A stretch of 36,202 bases of DNA from Bradyrhizobium genomosp. I (2014) (lineage in GTDB: Bacteria; Pseudomonadota; Alphaproteobacteria; Rhizobiales; Xanthobacteraceae), in contig NZ_AJQE01000259.1 in NCBI RefSeq assembly GCF_000261685.1, forward strand, positions 1 through 36,202. The letters run 5' to 3'. This document shows positions 15,377-26,545 of this stretch, one piece after another. Position 1 is the stretch's first letter. The number at the start of each line of letters is the position of its first letter. A program made the translations under genes and the position numbers. A model generated the notes under the pieces. The model did not search any database and had not been told where the DNA came from. It was given only the letters and a program-made list of their open reading frames with translations.

Positions 15377-16507
15377 ATGCCGGCGCGGCGCTCCGAGCAG
15401 ATCGACTCATGCCTGCTGATGGCGGCGACGGCCGTCTTCGTGCTGACGGCGGAGCGCTACTTTCAGGACTCTGGCCTGATCGGGTCGGGACCTCCGCAAG
15501 ACCACCGCAAAAGCGAAGCGAATTCACCGGAAACGCACCCGGCCGGTGCGGCAATGCAGCCCGGCCGCGGCCGCCGGGCGAGAAGTCCCATCGAGATCCC
15601 CTGGGCGGGCTGGAAGGATGTTGTCTGGCGGACCTATCAGCGCATCGACGAGGATCGCCTGCTCGCGACGGCGGGCGGCGTCGTCTTCTTCGGACTGCTC
15701 GCGATCTTCCCCGCAGTCACGGCGCTCGTCTCTTCCTATGGCCTGTTCGCCGATCCCGCGACAATCAGCGCCAACCTCCAGACGCTTGCGACGATGGTGC
15801 CCGAGAGCTCGTTCCAGATCATCGAGGATCAGGTCGCGCGCGTGGTATCCAACGGCAACACCACGCTGGGTGTCACGTTCTTGTTCGGCCTGCTGCTTGC
15901 GATCTGGAGCGCCAATGCCGGTGTCAAGGCGATCTTCGACGCGCTCAACGTCGCCTATGAAGAACGCGAGAAGCGCAGCTTCATCCGGCTCAATATGGTC
16001 TCGCTCGCCTTCACCGTCGGCGGCATCGTGGCGCTGCTGTTGATGGTGGGGGCCGTCGTCGCCTTTCCGCTTGCGCTCGATCATCTCGGCATGGCGCCTG
16101 AAAGCAAGCTGATCGTGGCACTGGCACGATGGCCGCTCCTGTTCCTGATCCTGCTCGTCGCACTCGCCATCCTCTATCGCTTCGCTCCCAGCCGTGACGC
16201 GCCGCGCTGGCAATGGCTGAGCCTCGGCGCCGTGACGGCTGCGATCCTCTGGATCACCGGTTCGGCCCTGCTCTCCTGGTACCTCTCGGAATTCGCCAAT
16301 TACAATGCGACCTACGGCTCTCTTGGCGCTGCGATCGGCCTGATGATGTGGATGTGGATGTCGGCGATCGTCATCATGTTCGGCGCCGAGCTGAATTCGG
16401 AGATCGAGCGGCAGACGCTGCGCGACACGACCACCGGGCGACCGAAGCCGCTCGGCAGCCGCGAGGCCGTCTCGGCCGACACGGTCGGCGCCGCCGCGCC
16501 ATATTGA
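15377..16507 (+). CDS. YihY/BrkB-family inner-membrane protein
   Basis: The 376-residue product carries the YihY/BrkB family fold, including LLATAGGVVFFGLLAIFPAVTALVS, GVTFLFGLLLAIWSANAGVKAIFDALN and FANYNATYGSLGAAIGLMMWMWMS. About six membrane helices follow a roughly 80-residue, arginine-rich cytoplasmic N-terminus that is longer than usual. The family was once called ribonuclease BN by error; a transport or lipid role is suspected but not proven. The start is immediately after the upstream stop. A 13-bp hairpin follows the gene. Confidence 0.9.
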   Translation: MPARRSEQIDSCLLMAATAVFVLTAERYFQDSGLIGSGPPQDHRKSEANSPETHPAGAAMQPGRGRRARSPIEIPWAGWKDVVWRTYQRIDEDRLLATAGGVVFFGLLAIFPAVTALVSSYGLFADPATISANLQTLATMVPESSFQIIEDQVARVVSNGNTTLGVTFLFGLLLAIWSANAGVKAIFDALNVAYEEREKRSFIRLNMVSLAFTVGGIVALLLMVGAVVAFPLALDHLGMAPESKLIVALARWPLLFLILLVALAILYRFAPSRDAPRWQWLSLGAVTAAILWITGSALLSWYLSEFANYNATYGSLGAAIGLMMWMWMSAIVIMFGAELNSEIERQTLRDTTTGRPKPLGSREAVSADTVGAAAPY

Positions 16508-16513
16508 TCGGTG

Positions 16514-16542
16514 GCGGTCAGGCCGGAGGCCGGCCTGACCGC
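16514..16542. terminator. Perfect 13-bp hairpin between convergent genes
   Basis: GCGGTCAGGCCGG (16514-16526) and CCGGCCTGACCGC (16530-16542) pair fully around an AGG loop. It sits between the BrkB stop and the methyltransferase stop, so it probably ends transcripts from both sides. A T tract is lacking on either strand, so termination may need Rho or be partial. Confidence 0.65.
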
Positions 16543-16555
16543 ATCTCAGGCGCTA

Positions 16556-17437
16556 TCAGCGCTTGGTGATCACGGCTTCCAGATATTCGCCGTGCACCAC
16601 GATCGTGCCGTCGTCGGCGCGGTTGAACTCCTCGAGCAACGCCCGGAGGTCGCGCTTCAGCGCGGCCTGGCCGCCCTCGTCAAGCGCGGCAAACGCCTTC
16701 AGCGTAGGTCCGTAGAAGGTCTTGAAGATTTCGAGCCAGTGGTCCGGCGAACGATAGCGGAACACGAACATGCGCGGCTCGGCGGCGATCTCCGAAGCCT
16801 GGCTTGCGAACATCTCTTCCAGCCGCGCCGCCGTGCCCCACAGCGCCGGCGACTTCACCCCCGCCGGCGGCGGCAAATGCCTGCCGATGGTCTTGAACAA
16901 CTGGCCGATGAAACCTTGCGGCGTCCAGTTGGCGAGGCCAATCTTGCCGCCGGATTTGCAGACCCGCGCGAGCTCGGAGGCCGCCTTGTCCTGATCCGGC
17001 GTGAACATCACGCCGAAGGTCGAGAGCACGACGTCGTAGCTGGCGTCGGCGAATGGCAGCGCTTCGGCATCCGCCTCGCGGAACTCGACCATGAGATGTT
17101 CGGCCGCCGCGCGCTCGCGCCCGCGCTTGAGCAGCGCCGGTACGTAATCGGTGGACGTGACGTCACACCAGCGCCGCGCCGCGGCCAGCGTCGCATTGCC
17201 GTTGCCGGCGGCGACGTCCAGCACTTTGCTGCCGGCGCGTAGGTCGATTGCCTCACAGAGCTGTTCCCCGACGATCTGCAGGGTGGTGCCGACCACGGCA
17301 TAGTCGCCCGACGACCAGGCGCCGTGCTGGCGCTGCTTGACGGCGGCGAGATCAGGTTGGGTTGGGGCTGGCTTGGTGCGGCGGATGTCGACATGGCAAT
17401 CTCCTGCGGTTGAAGATGCCGGAACGATAGGGCGCAT
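16556..17437 (-). CDS. Class I SAM-dependent methyltransferase, doubtful 5' end
   Basis: This is a methyltransferase of the UbiE/MenG-like (Methyltransf_11/25) group with unknown substrate. Motif I is VLDVAAGNGNATLAAA, and EADAEALPFADASYDVV and LARVCKSGGKIGLANW follow. The first in-frame ATG (17437) lacks a ribosome site, giving 293 residues. The only start with a good site (GGAG, ATG at 17394) is in another frame and encodes MSTSAAPSQPQP. That closely resembles the run PAPTQPDL in the main frame. One missing base in the C run at 17364-17367 would join the two, so a frameshift or sequence error is likely. Homologues would settle which. Confidence 0.82.
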   Translation of the reverse strand: MRPIVPASSTAGDCHVDIRRTKPAPTQPDLAAVKQRQHGAWSSGDYAVVGTTLQIVGEQLCEAIDLRAGSKVLDVAAGNGNATLAAARRWCDVTSTDYVPALLKRGRERAAAEHLMVEFREADAEALPFADASYDVVLSTFGVMFTPDQDKAASELARVCKSGGKIGLANWTPQGFIGQLFKTIGRHLPPPAGVKSPALWGTAARLEEMFASQASEIAAEPRMFVFRYRSPDHWLEIFKTFYGPTLKAFAALDEGGQAALKRDLRALLEEFNRADDGTIVVHGEYLEAVITKR

Positions 17438-17663
17438 ACGGCTCGCTGGCCTTGAGAGCGGCGTTATTTTACGCTGAGAGCGCCTTGATTTCCGGACGGG
17501 GGCCGCCGGCGAGCCTGACATGGGCTGCGAGACAGTCGCTATCCCCTCGAATCAACAATGATGTTAGGGTCGTGCGTGTTTGGGGAGCATGTGGCGTGAC
17601 GGGTTCGGACGCGACCCGTGTTCTCCCGGATGAGGCAGTCAGCTCTTGAGGCGAACGCGCGGC

Positions 17664-19151
17664 ATGATTCGCATTTCGACGATCTTCATCGCCATCTGCA
17701 TGGTTCTGGTCGCGGCCTCGCTCGGGCTCGTGCTCTATTCGGTCGCTGGCATTAGCGGGACGGAATCGGCGATCGTGGCGCTGACCGCGCTGACCTTCCT
17801 GATCCTCTACAACGCGGTGTCGATGCGGTTGCGCGACCGCAGCGACGTCGGCGGCCAGATCGCCGACCTCTCGCGCGGCACCGCCGACCTCGCCCGCCAG
17901 GTGGCCGAGTTCGGGCGCCGCCTGGCCGCCATCGAGGGCCGCATCGCCTCGTCCAATTCGACCAATTCCGACCGTATCCAGTCGGTCGTCGGCGAGATCA
18001 ACGAGCTCGGCGGTCTCGTCAGGCAGCTCGCTGCGACCGTGTCGGCCCATGAGGACCTGCTGGCCGACGCCGCGCCGGCTCCCGGCCAGGTCGCCCAGCT
18101 CGAGCCGGAGACGCAGGTCGATCTGGTTGCACCGTTCGACGAACGGCCGGCCGCCCCTCCCCCGCTTCCCGCAGCACCGCCGCCTCCAGCCGCGCAGCCG
18201 CGCCCGGCACCGGCGGTTCAGACCCAGACCGCCAACCCGGCTCAAGCCGCCGCCGGGCGCAACCAGACCCAATTGCTGGCGACGCTGCGCAATGCCATCG
18301 ACGAGAACCGCATCGACATCTTCCTGCAGCCGATGGTGACGCTGCCGCAACGCAAGGTGCGGTTCTACGAGGCGGTGACGCGCTTGCGCGACGAACGCGA
18401 CCAGCTGATCGCCGCCGAGGAGTTCATCAGCATCGCGGAAGCCTCCGGGCTGATCGGGCGCATCGACAACACGGTGATGCTGCGCTGCGTACAGGTGCTG
18501 CGGCGCCTGATGGTGCGCAACAAGGACGTCGGCGTGTTCTGCAACGTCGCGGCCTCCACGCTCGGCAATTCCACCACCTTCGCGCAATGTCTCGACTTCC
18601 TCGAAGCCAACCGGGCGCTGGCGCCCTCGCTGGTGCTGGAGTTCAAGCAGTCGACGTTCCGCAATCTCGGCCCGGCCGAGACCGAGAATCTCGCGGCGCT
18701 CGCCCAGCGCGGCTTCCGCTTCTCGATCGACCATGTCACGGATCTGCGCATCGAGCCGCGCGAGCTCGCCGACCGCGGCGTGCGCTTCATCAAGGTGCCG
18801 GCCGCGCTGCTGCTCGATCCCAGGCAGGCCTCGACGACGGACATCCATCCCTCCGATCTCTCCGATCTGCTCGGCCGGTTCGGCATCGACCTGATCGCTG
18901 AACGGATCGAAGGCGAGCGCGCGGTCGTAGACCTGCTCGACTATGACGTGCGGTTCGGCCAGGGGTTCCTGTTCGCGCCGCCACGGCCATTGCGGCCGGA
19001 AGGGCCATCTGCTACCGCCGGGGCCCCGCCGAACCAGGCGAAAGACATTCAGGGACCTCATGGCTCCGGCACACAAAGCTCAGGCGCGACGTCTTCGGCG
19101 CCTCCGCCACAGCGCATCACCGGCAACGCGGCGCTCGCGCGCCGCATCTGA
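17664..19151 (+). CDS. Membrane-anchored degenerate EAL protein, TipF-like
   Basis: The 495-residue product has two N-terminal membrane helices (about residues 4-26 and 35-54), a heptad-like coiled coil (about 60-130), a proline- and alanine-rich linker (about 145-200) and a C-terminal EAL domain. EAL landmarks are altered. EAL reads EAV (E236), N294 and E326 are kept, DDFG reads DHVT (D356, H357), K377 is kept but KID reads KVP, and E413 is kept. Loss of two metal-binding acids suggests c-di-GMP binding without cleavage. The layout matches TipF of Caulobacter, a c-di-GMP receptor that directs flagellum assembly. That identity is inference. I chose the ATG at 17664 over a TTG at 17646. Confidence 0.85.
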   Translation: MIRISTIFIAICMVLVAASLGLVLYSVAGISGTESAIVALTALTFLILYNAVSMRLRDRSDVGGQIADLSRGTADLARQVAEFGRRLAAIEGRIASSNSTNSDRIQSVVGEINELGGLVRQLAATVSAHEDLLADAAPAPGQVAQLEPETQVDLVAPFDERPAAPPPLPAAPPPPAAQPRPAPAVQTQTANPAQAAAGRNQTQLLATLRNAIDENRIDIFLQPMVTLPQRKVRFYEAVTRLRDERDQLIAAEEFISIAEASGLIGRIDNTVMLRCVQVLRRLMVRNKDVGVFCNVAASTLGNSTTFAQCLDFLEANRALAPSLVLEFKQSTFRNLGPAETENLAALAQRGFRFSIDHVTDLRIEPRELADRGVRFIKVPAALLLDPRQASTTDIHPSDLSDLLGRFGIDLIAERIEGERAVVDLLDYDVRFGQGFLFAPPRPLRPEGPSATAGAPPNQAKDIQGPHGSGTQSSGATSSAPPPQRITGNAALARRI

Positions 19152-19166
19152 TCGGCCACGCAGATC

Positions 19167-20021
19167 ATGACCACGCTGCATTTTGCCGAAGGCCTGCGCC
19201 AGCTCGTGGGCGGCGTGGACGTCGTGCTCAGCGACATCTGGGGCGTGGTCCATAACGGCCTGGAATCCTTCCCCGAAGCCTGCGAGGCGCTGCACACCTA
19301 TCGCAGCCGCGGCGGTACGGTCATCCTGATCACCAACGCGCCGCGCCCAGCCGACTCCGTACAGCGGCAATTGCGCAAGCTCGGTGTCCCCGATGAGACC
19401 TATGACGCGATCGTATCTTCAGGCGACCTGACCAGGCTCTATGTCGCCGAGCATCCCGGCCGCAAGATGTTCTGGCTCGGGCCCGAGCGCGACAACTCGA
19501 TCTACCGCGGCCTCGATGCAGTGACCGCGCCGCTGGAGGAAGCCGACTACATCGTCTGCACGGGCCTCTATGACGACGAGACCGAGACGGCCGAAGACTA
19601 TCGCGGCATGATGCTGAAGGCGCGCGAGCGCAAGCTGACGCTGGTCTGCGCCAACCCCGACATCGTGGTCGAACGCGGCGACCGGCTGATCTATTGTGCC
19701 GGCGCGATCGCGGAGCTCTATCGCGAGCTCGGCGGCGAGGTGATCTTCTACGGCAAGCCGCACCGGCCGATCTACGAGCGCGCCATGGCGCTTGCCGGCG
19801 AACGGCAGGGCCACCAGATCGACCGGAAAAAGGTGCTGGCGATCGGGGATTCGGTCCGCACCGACTTAACCGGCGCGCGCGAATTCGGCATCGACTGCCT
19901 GTTCGTGACCCGCGGCATCCATGCCGAGGAGTTCGAGGGCCTCGACCAGCTCGACCCGACATCGGTGATGGAATTGTTCGGCCACCCGCCGAAGGCGCTG
20001 ATGCGCGAATTGAAGTGGTGA
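19167..20021 (+). CDS. HAD-superfamily class IIA hydrolase (TIGR01459 type)
   Basis: This 284-residue cytoplasmic phosphatase-like protein has HAD motif I VLSDIWGVVHNG (D23), motif II VILITNA, motif III with K in FYGKPHRPIYE and motif IV LAIGDSVRTDLTGA. The class IIA cap lies between motifs II and III. In NagD-like enzymes motif I is DxD; here the second acid is W25. That is usual in the TIGR01459 subgroup as I recall, and it makes the catalytic chemistry uncertain. The substrate is unknown. It starts 15 bases after the EAL gene, so the two are probably co-transcribed. Confidence 0.88.
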   Translation: MTTLHFAEGLRQLVGGVDVVLSDIWGVVHNGLESFPEACEALHTYRSRGGTVILITNAPRPADSVQRQLRKLGVPDETYDAIVSSGDLTRLYVAEHPGRKMFWLGPERDNSIYRGLDAVTAPLEEADYIVCTGLYDDETETAEDYRGMMLKARERKLTLVCANPDIVVERGDRLIYCAGAIAELYRELGGEVIFYGKPHRPIYERAMALAGERQGHQIDRKKVLAIGDSVRTDLTGAREFGIDCLFVTRGIHAEEFEGLDQLDPTSVMELFGHPPKALMRELKW

Positions 20022-20073
20022 CGGCGGGGCGTGAAGCGATGTCGGCTTAGGCGAATCTCCAAGCTCCAGACAC

Positions 20074-20159
20074 CGTCATGGCCGGGCCTGACCCGGCCAT
20101 CCACGTCTTTCTTCTGCTGTCCAAGAACGTGGATGCCCGGGACAAGCCCGGGCATGACG
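20074..20159. repeat. Cloverleaf-like intergenic palindrome
   Basis: Outer arms CGTCATG/CATGACG (20074-20080, 20153-20159) enclose three stems: GCCGGG/CCCGGC (20081-20097), CATCCACGT/ACGTGGATG (20098-20106, 20127-20135) and GCCCGGG/CCCGGGC (20135-20153). It sits between convergent genes. I recall very similar units dispersed through Bradyrhizobium genomes. It may terminate transcription from both sides. Confidence 0.8.
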
Positions 20160-20197
20160 ATCTCTACAGATAGCTATTCTTGCGGTCAGGCGGCCCT

Positions 20198-20593
20198 TTA
20201 CGCGCTCGCCATGTCCGGGAAGACCGCCTCGATCTTGGTCTTCAGCGTCGCCGCGTTGAACGGCTTGACGATGTAGTTGTTCACGCCGGCCTTCTTGGCC
20301 GCGATCACGTTCTCGGTCTTGGATTCCGCCGTGATCATGATGAAAGGCGTGGTGGCGAGGTTCGGATCCGCGCGGACTTCGCGCAGGAGGTCGTAGCCCG
20401 TCATCGGCTCCATGTTCCAGTCGGAGATCACGAGCCCGTACTTCTTGCCGCGCATCTTGTTCAGCGCTGCCGAACCGTCGCTGGCATCATCGATGTTCTC
20501 GAAGCCAAGCTGCTTGAGCAGATTCCGGATGATACGGATCATGGTGCTGTAGTCATCCACCACCAGAACCGGCATCGACAAATCAACCGCCAT
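20198..20593 (-). CDS. CheY-like single-domain response regulator
   Basis: The 131-residue receiver domain has no output domain. Acidic pocket D13-D14, phospho-acceptor D58 in VISDWNMEPM, T88 in MITAES and K110 in YIVKPF are all present. The WNMEPMTGYDLL stretch is closest to chemotaxis CheY, which binds the flagellar switch. No other che or fla genes are near, except that the TipF-like EAL gene lies in the same region. The ATG at 20593 has GGGGGAG five bases upstream. It converges with the HAD gene over the cloverleaf repeat. Confidence 0.9.
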   Translation of the reverse strand: MAVDLSMPVLVVDDYSTMIRIIRNLLKQLGFENIDDASDGSAALNKMRGKKYGLVISDWNMEPMTGYDLLREVRADPNLATTPFIMITAESKTENVIAAKKAGVNNYIVKPFNAATLKTKIEAVFPDMASA

Positions 20594-20823
20594 CTCGACT
20601 CCCCCAACGCAAACCCAGGAATATTAGGATCGGACCTGTCAGGCCGGAGCCCGGCAGTTCCACGCCTCAAGGACTAGCATCAAGGCGTTAAACAGCGCGT
20701 TAACTGCGGACATCGCCAAAAGACTGAAATCGTGTTCAATGTCCGCGCTCCCCCCGCTTGACTTCGTCAGGCCGGTCGAGCCACGGTCCGGGCCGGTCCT
20801 GCCTGGTTCGAGAATTTCCCCTG

Positions 20824-21801
20824 ATGGCTCCGCCTTTTACCGTTATCCGCGACACGACGCCGGATTCCGCGATTCCAAGGGGCGCCGTGGTCGCCATGGG
20901 CAATTTCGATGGCGTTCATCTCGGCCATCGCGCCGTGATCGCGGCTGCCCTGGAGATGGGCAGGGCGCATGGCCGCCCTGCGCTGGCATTGACCTTCGAG
21001 CCGCACCCACGGCGGTTTTTCAGCCCTAACACCCCGCAATTCCGCCTGACGGACGAACGGGCCAAGCTGCGGCTCTTGGCCGGCACCGGGCTCGCCGGCG
21101 CCGTGGTCATGACCTTCGACAAGGCACGTGCCGGAACCAGCGCGCAGGACTTCATTCACCATGAGCTGATCGGGCGCCTCGGCGTCAGCGGCATCGCGGT
21201 CGGCTACGACTTCCATTTCGGCAAGGGACGGGTCGGCTCGCCGAGCCTTCTCGTCAACGAGGCGCCACGGCTCGGCATCGAGGTCGACGTTCAACCGCAT
21301 GTCGATATCGACGAGCGGCCGGTTTCCTCCAGCGCGATCCGGATCGCCCTCGCCGAGGGCCAGCTCGACGACGCGACAACCATGCTGGGCGCGCCCTGGT
21401 TCGTCACCGGCGAGGTCACCCACGGCGAAAAGCGAGGCCGCGATCTCGGCTATCCCACCGCCAACATCCGCCTGGACGCCAATTGCGGCCTGAAGCACGG
21501 CATCTATGCGGTGCGGGTCGCCCGCGGCGCCGAGCGGCTGGACGGGGTGGCCAGCTTCGGCCGCCGCCCGACCTTTGATAATGGCGCCCCGCTGCTCGAG
21601 ATCTTCCTGTTCGACTTCAAGGACGACCTCTACGGGCAGGTGCTGGACTGCGCCTTCATCGGCTTCATCCGCGAGGAGCTGAAATTCGACAGCCTGGAGG
21701 CCCTGATCCGCCAGATGGACGACGATTCCGCCCGCGCCCGCGCCATCCTGGCCGCCGCCCCGGATGCGTTTCCGCGGCTCGGCGTCATTGATCGAGCCTG
21801 A
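20824..21801 (+). CDS. ribF: Bifunctional riboflavin kinase / FAD synthetase
   Basis: RibF phosphorylates riboflavin to FMN and adenylates FMN to FAD. The N-terminal nucleotidyltransferase domain has VVAMGNFDGVHLGHRAV, LTFEPHPRRFF and the SSSAIR motif. The C-terminal kinase domain has GRDLGYPTANIRL, GVASFGRRPTFDNGAPLLEIFLFDF and the final LIRQMDDDSARAR. Its 325 residues are normal. The ATG at 20824 fits the family start; the frame opens at 20758 but that part is not family-like. It precedes ileS and lspA, a common bacterial order. Confidence 0.96.
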   Translation: MAPPFTVIRDTTPDSAIPRGAVVAMGNFDGVHLGHRAVIAAALEMGRAHGRPALALTFEPHPRRFFSPNTPQFRLTDERAKLRLLAGTGLAGAVVMTFDKARAGTSAQDFIHHELIGRLGVSGIAVGYDFHFGKGRVGSPSLLVNEAPRLGIEVDVQPHVDIDERPVSSSAIRIALAEGQLDDATTMLGAPWFVTGEVTHGEKRGRDLGYPTANIRLDANCGLKHGIYAVRVARGAERLDGVASFGRRPTFDNGAPLLEIFLFDFKDDLYGQVLDCAFIGFIREELKFDSLEALIRQMDDDSARARAILAAAPDAFPRLGVIDRA

Positions 21802-21997
21802 ACCCGGCCTCCCCGAACCTTTGCGCTTCCCCTGGCCCCCTGCTATGGAGAGCCCATGTTTGCGCGGCGCATCATAGGGATTAGCGGCCCGGCTTCCGCC
21901 TGAGCCTTTGGCTCGGCGCAAGACCGGGATTTTGTCGTTTCACCCCGCGATTCCGCATCGCCATCCGTTCCCGCGCCCTTCCGAGCCAGTCAACCTC

Positions 21998-25006
<3,009 letters not shown>

Positions 25007-25016
25007 TCGGTCGCCC

Positions 25017-25511
25017 ATGACCCCGCTCCGCGCCGGCATCCTCGCGGCAATGGTCACGCTCGTGGCCGACCAGGCCTCGAAGCTCTGGCTGCTGAACGTG
25101 TTCGACCTCGCCCGTCGCGGCGCGGTGAGGGTGACGCCGTTCTTCGACCTGGTGCTGGCCTTGAACCCCGGCATCAGCTTCGGCTGGCTCCAGAACGACA
25201 GCCAGGCGGCGCAGCTCGCGCTGATGGCGGTCAAGGTCGTCGCCGTGGTTGCGCTGGCGATCTGGATGGCCCGCTCGCACACCCGGCTTGGCACGATCGC
25301 GCTCGGCCTGATCATCGGCGGCGCCGTCGGCAACGGCATCGACCGTCTGGCCTATGGCGCGGTGGTGGATTTCGCCCTGTTCCACATCGAGGTCGCCGGA
25401 AAAGCCTATAATTGGTATGTATTTAACCTCGCGGACGTGGCCATCGTTGCTGGGGTGGCAGTGCTATTGTATGATTCCTTCCTGGGGGTACCCGCCGCAA
25501 AAGCGCCCTGA
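25017..25511 (+). CDS. lspA: Lipoprotein signal peptidase (signal peptidase II)
   Basis: LspA cleaves signal peptides of prolipoproteins after diacylglyceryl transfer, in the inner membrane. The 164-residue product has four hydrophobic segments and the catalytic aspartates D118 (GAVVDF) and D140 (FNLADVAI). The conserved block GGAVGNGIDRL lies in between. The frame is open far upstream within ileS, but the ATG at 25017, ten bases past the ileS stop, matches the family start. It is co-transcribed with ileS, as in many bacteria. Confidence 0.95.
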   Translation: MTPLRAGILAAMVTLVADQASKLWLLNVFDLARRGAVRVTPFFDLVLALNPGISFGWLQNDSQAAQLALMAVKVVAVVALAIWMARSHTRLGTIALGLIIGGAVGNGIDRLAYGAVVDFALFHIEVAGKAYNWYVFNLADVAIVAGVAVLLYDSFLGVPAAKAP

Positions 25512-25608
25512 TCCCGGCCGATACGGACCGGAAGGTGGAACCCGGCTTTTGCGAGGGTTGGCACCGCGTGCGAGCGGCAATCTGCCACAATATGGAACAG
25601 GTAAAGTG

Positions 25609-26331
25609 ATGCGCAGCTCGAAGACCAGCGGTTCGATGGCTCGAGACCCCCGCTGGGGGTTCAGGTGGGCATTGAAATTGTCTGCCGTCGCGCTCGGTAT
25701 CGGCCTCGTCATGGCAACTGGCGCGGCCCGCGCCGGTGACGACGACGAGGAGGACGACATGACCTTCGAAGAGAGGCTCATCGACAATCTGATGTCCGGC
25801 ATCGGTGCCAAGAGCATGGAGAAAAAGGGCATCGAGTACCGCGAGCGTTCGCCGCTGGTCGTGCCGCCCAAGCTCGATCTGCCGCCGCCTGCGACCGAGG
25901 CCAAGGCTGCACCGAACTGGCCCAAGGACCCCGACGAGAAGCGCCGCAAGGAAGCTATCGCCGCGCGCAAGAAAGCCACCAAGGCAACGGAGAACTGGCA
26001 GGCCGCCCAGCCGCTGACGCCAGCCGAGATGAGGGCCGGCCAGATCGCCGCAGCGCCCCGCACCAGCAATGATCCGATTCAACCGGGCACCAACGGCAAC
26101 CCCTCGCTGAGCCCCGCCGAGCTCGGTTTCACCGGTGGCCTCTGGAATATGATGAAGGGCGGCAACAGCTCCGAGTCCAAGCCGTTCACGTCGGAGCCGC
26201 CGCGCCAGTCGCTGGTCGAGCCGCCGCCGGGCTACCAGACGCCGTCGCCGAACTATGCCTATGGCGCCGGGCCGGACAAGTCGCGGCGGATGTATTACGA
26301 CATCATGTCGGGCAAGGAGAAGGAACAATAG
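25609..26331 (+). CDS. Proline-rich exported protein, unknown function
   Basis: The 240-residue product has a signal peptide (cleavage near ARA|GDDD, about residue 41). An acidic patch DDDEEDD, a helix FEERLIDNLMSGIGA, a proline-rich run (VPPKLDLPPPATEA), a lysine-rich stretch and a glycine- and serine-rich tail follow. It has no cysteine. The gene lies between lspA and the M16 pair, 214 bases before the next gene. No family was recognised; it looks periplasmic and mostly disordered. The ATG at 25609 has AGG eight bases upstream. Confidence 0.72.
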   Translation: MRSSKTSGSMARDPRWGFRWALKLSAVALGIGLVMATGAARAGDDDEEDDMTFEERLIDNLMSGIGAKSMEKKGIEYRERSPLVVPPKLDLPPPATEAKAAPNWPKDPDEKRRKEAIAARKKATKATENWQAAQPLTPAEMRAGQIAAAPRTSNDPIQPGTNGNPSLSPAELGFTGGLWNMMKGGNSSESKPFTSEPPRQSLVEPPPGYQTPSPNYAYGAGPDKSRRMYYDIMSGKEKEQ

Positions 26332-26545
26332 CGTTCCTGTCCTGTCGCGACATTCTGACAGACTCGAATCGAGGGTCGGCGGCTCACGTCCGCCCGACGC
26401 CCTTCGAAATTGCCTACAAAATTGCCTATCAGTAACTTGCCTACGCGTTGAGTTCTCTGCTTCGTGACGCGAAGCCTCAGCCGCACGGTGTAGCATGCCG
26501 TGCCTTCCGAGCCGGAGATCCGGGCTCGACCTTTCACCAGGGATC

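Noticed and set aside
20688..20703. TTAA-N8-TTAAC upstream of the CheY-like gene, possible CtrA site
   Set aside because: The spacing is eight bases, not the seven of the CtrA consensus, and neither strand gives a seven-base reading.
20806..20820. GGTTCGAGAATTTCC, resembling a tRNA T-loop
   Set aside because: No acceptor, D or anticodon stems can be drawn around it.
26405..26450. Three TTGCCTA words in the spacer before the M16 gene
   Set aside because: Short, unevenly spaced and without symmetry, so within chance for one spacer.
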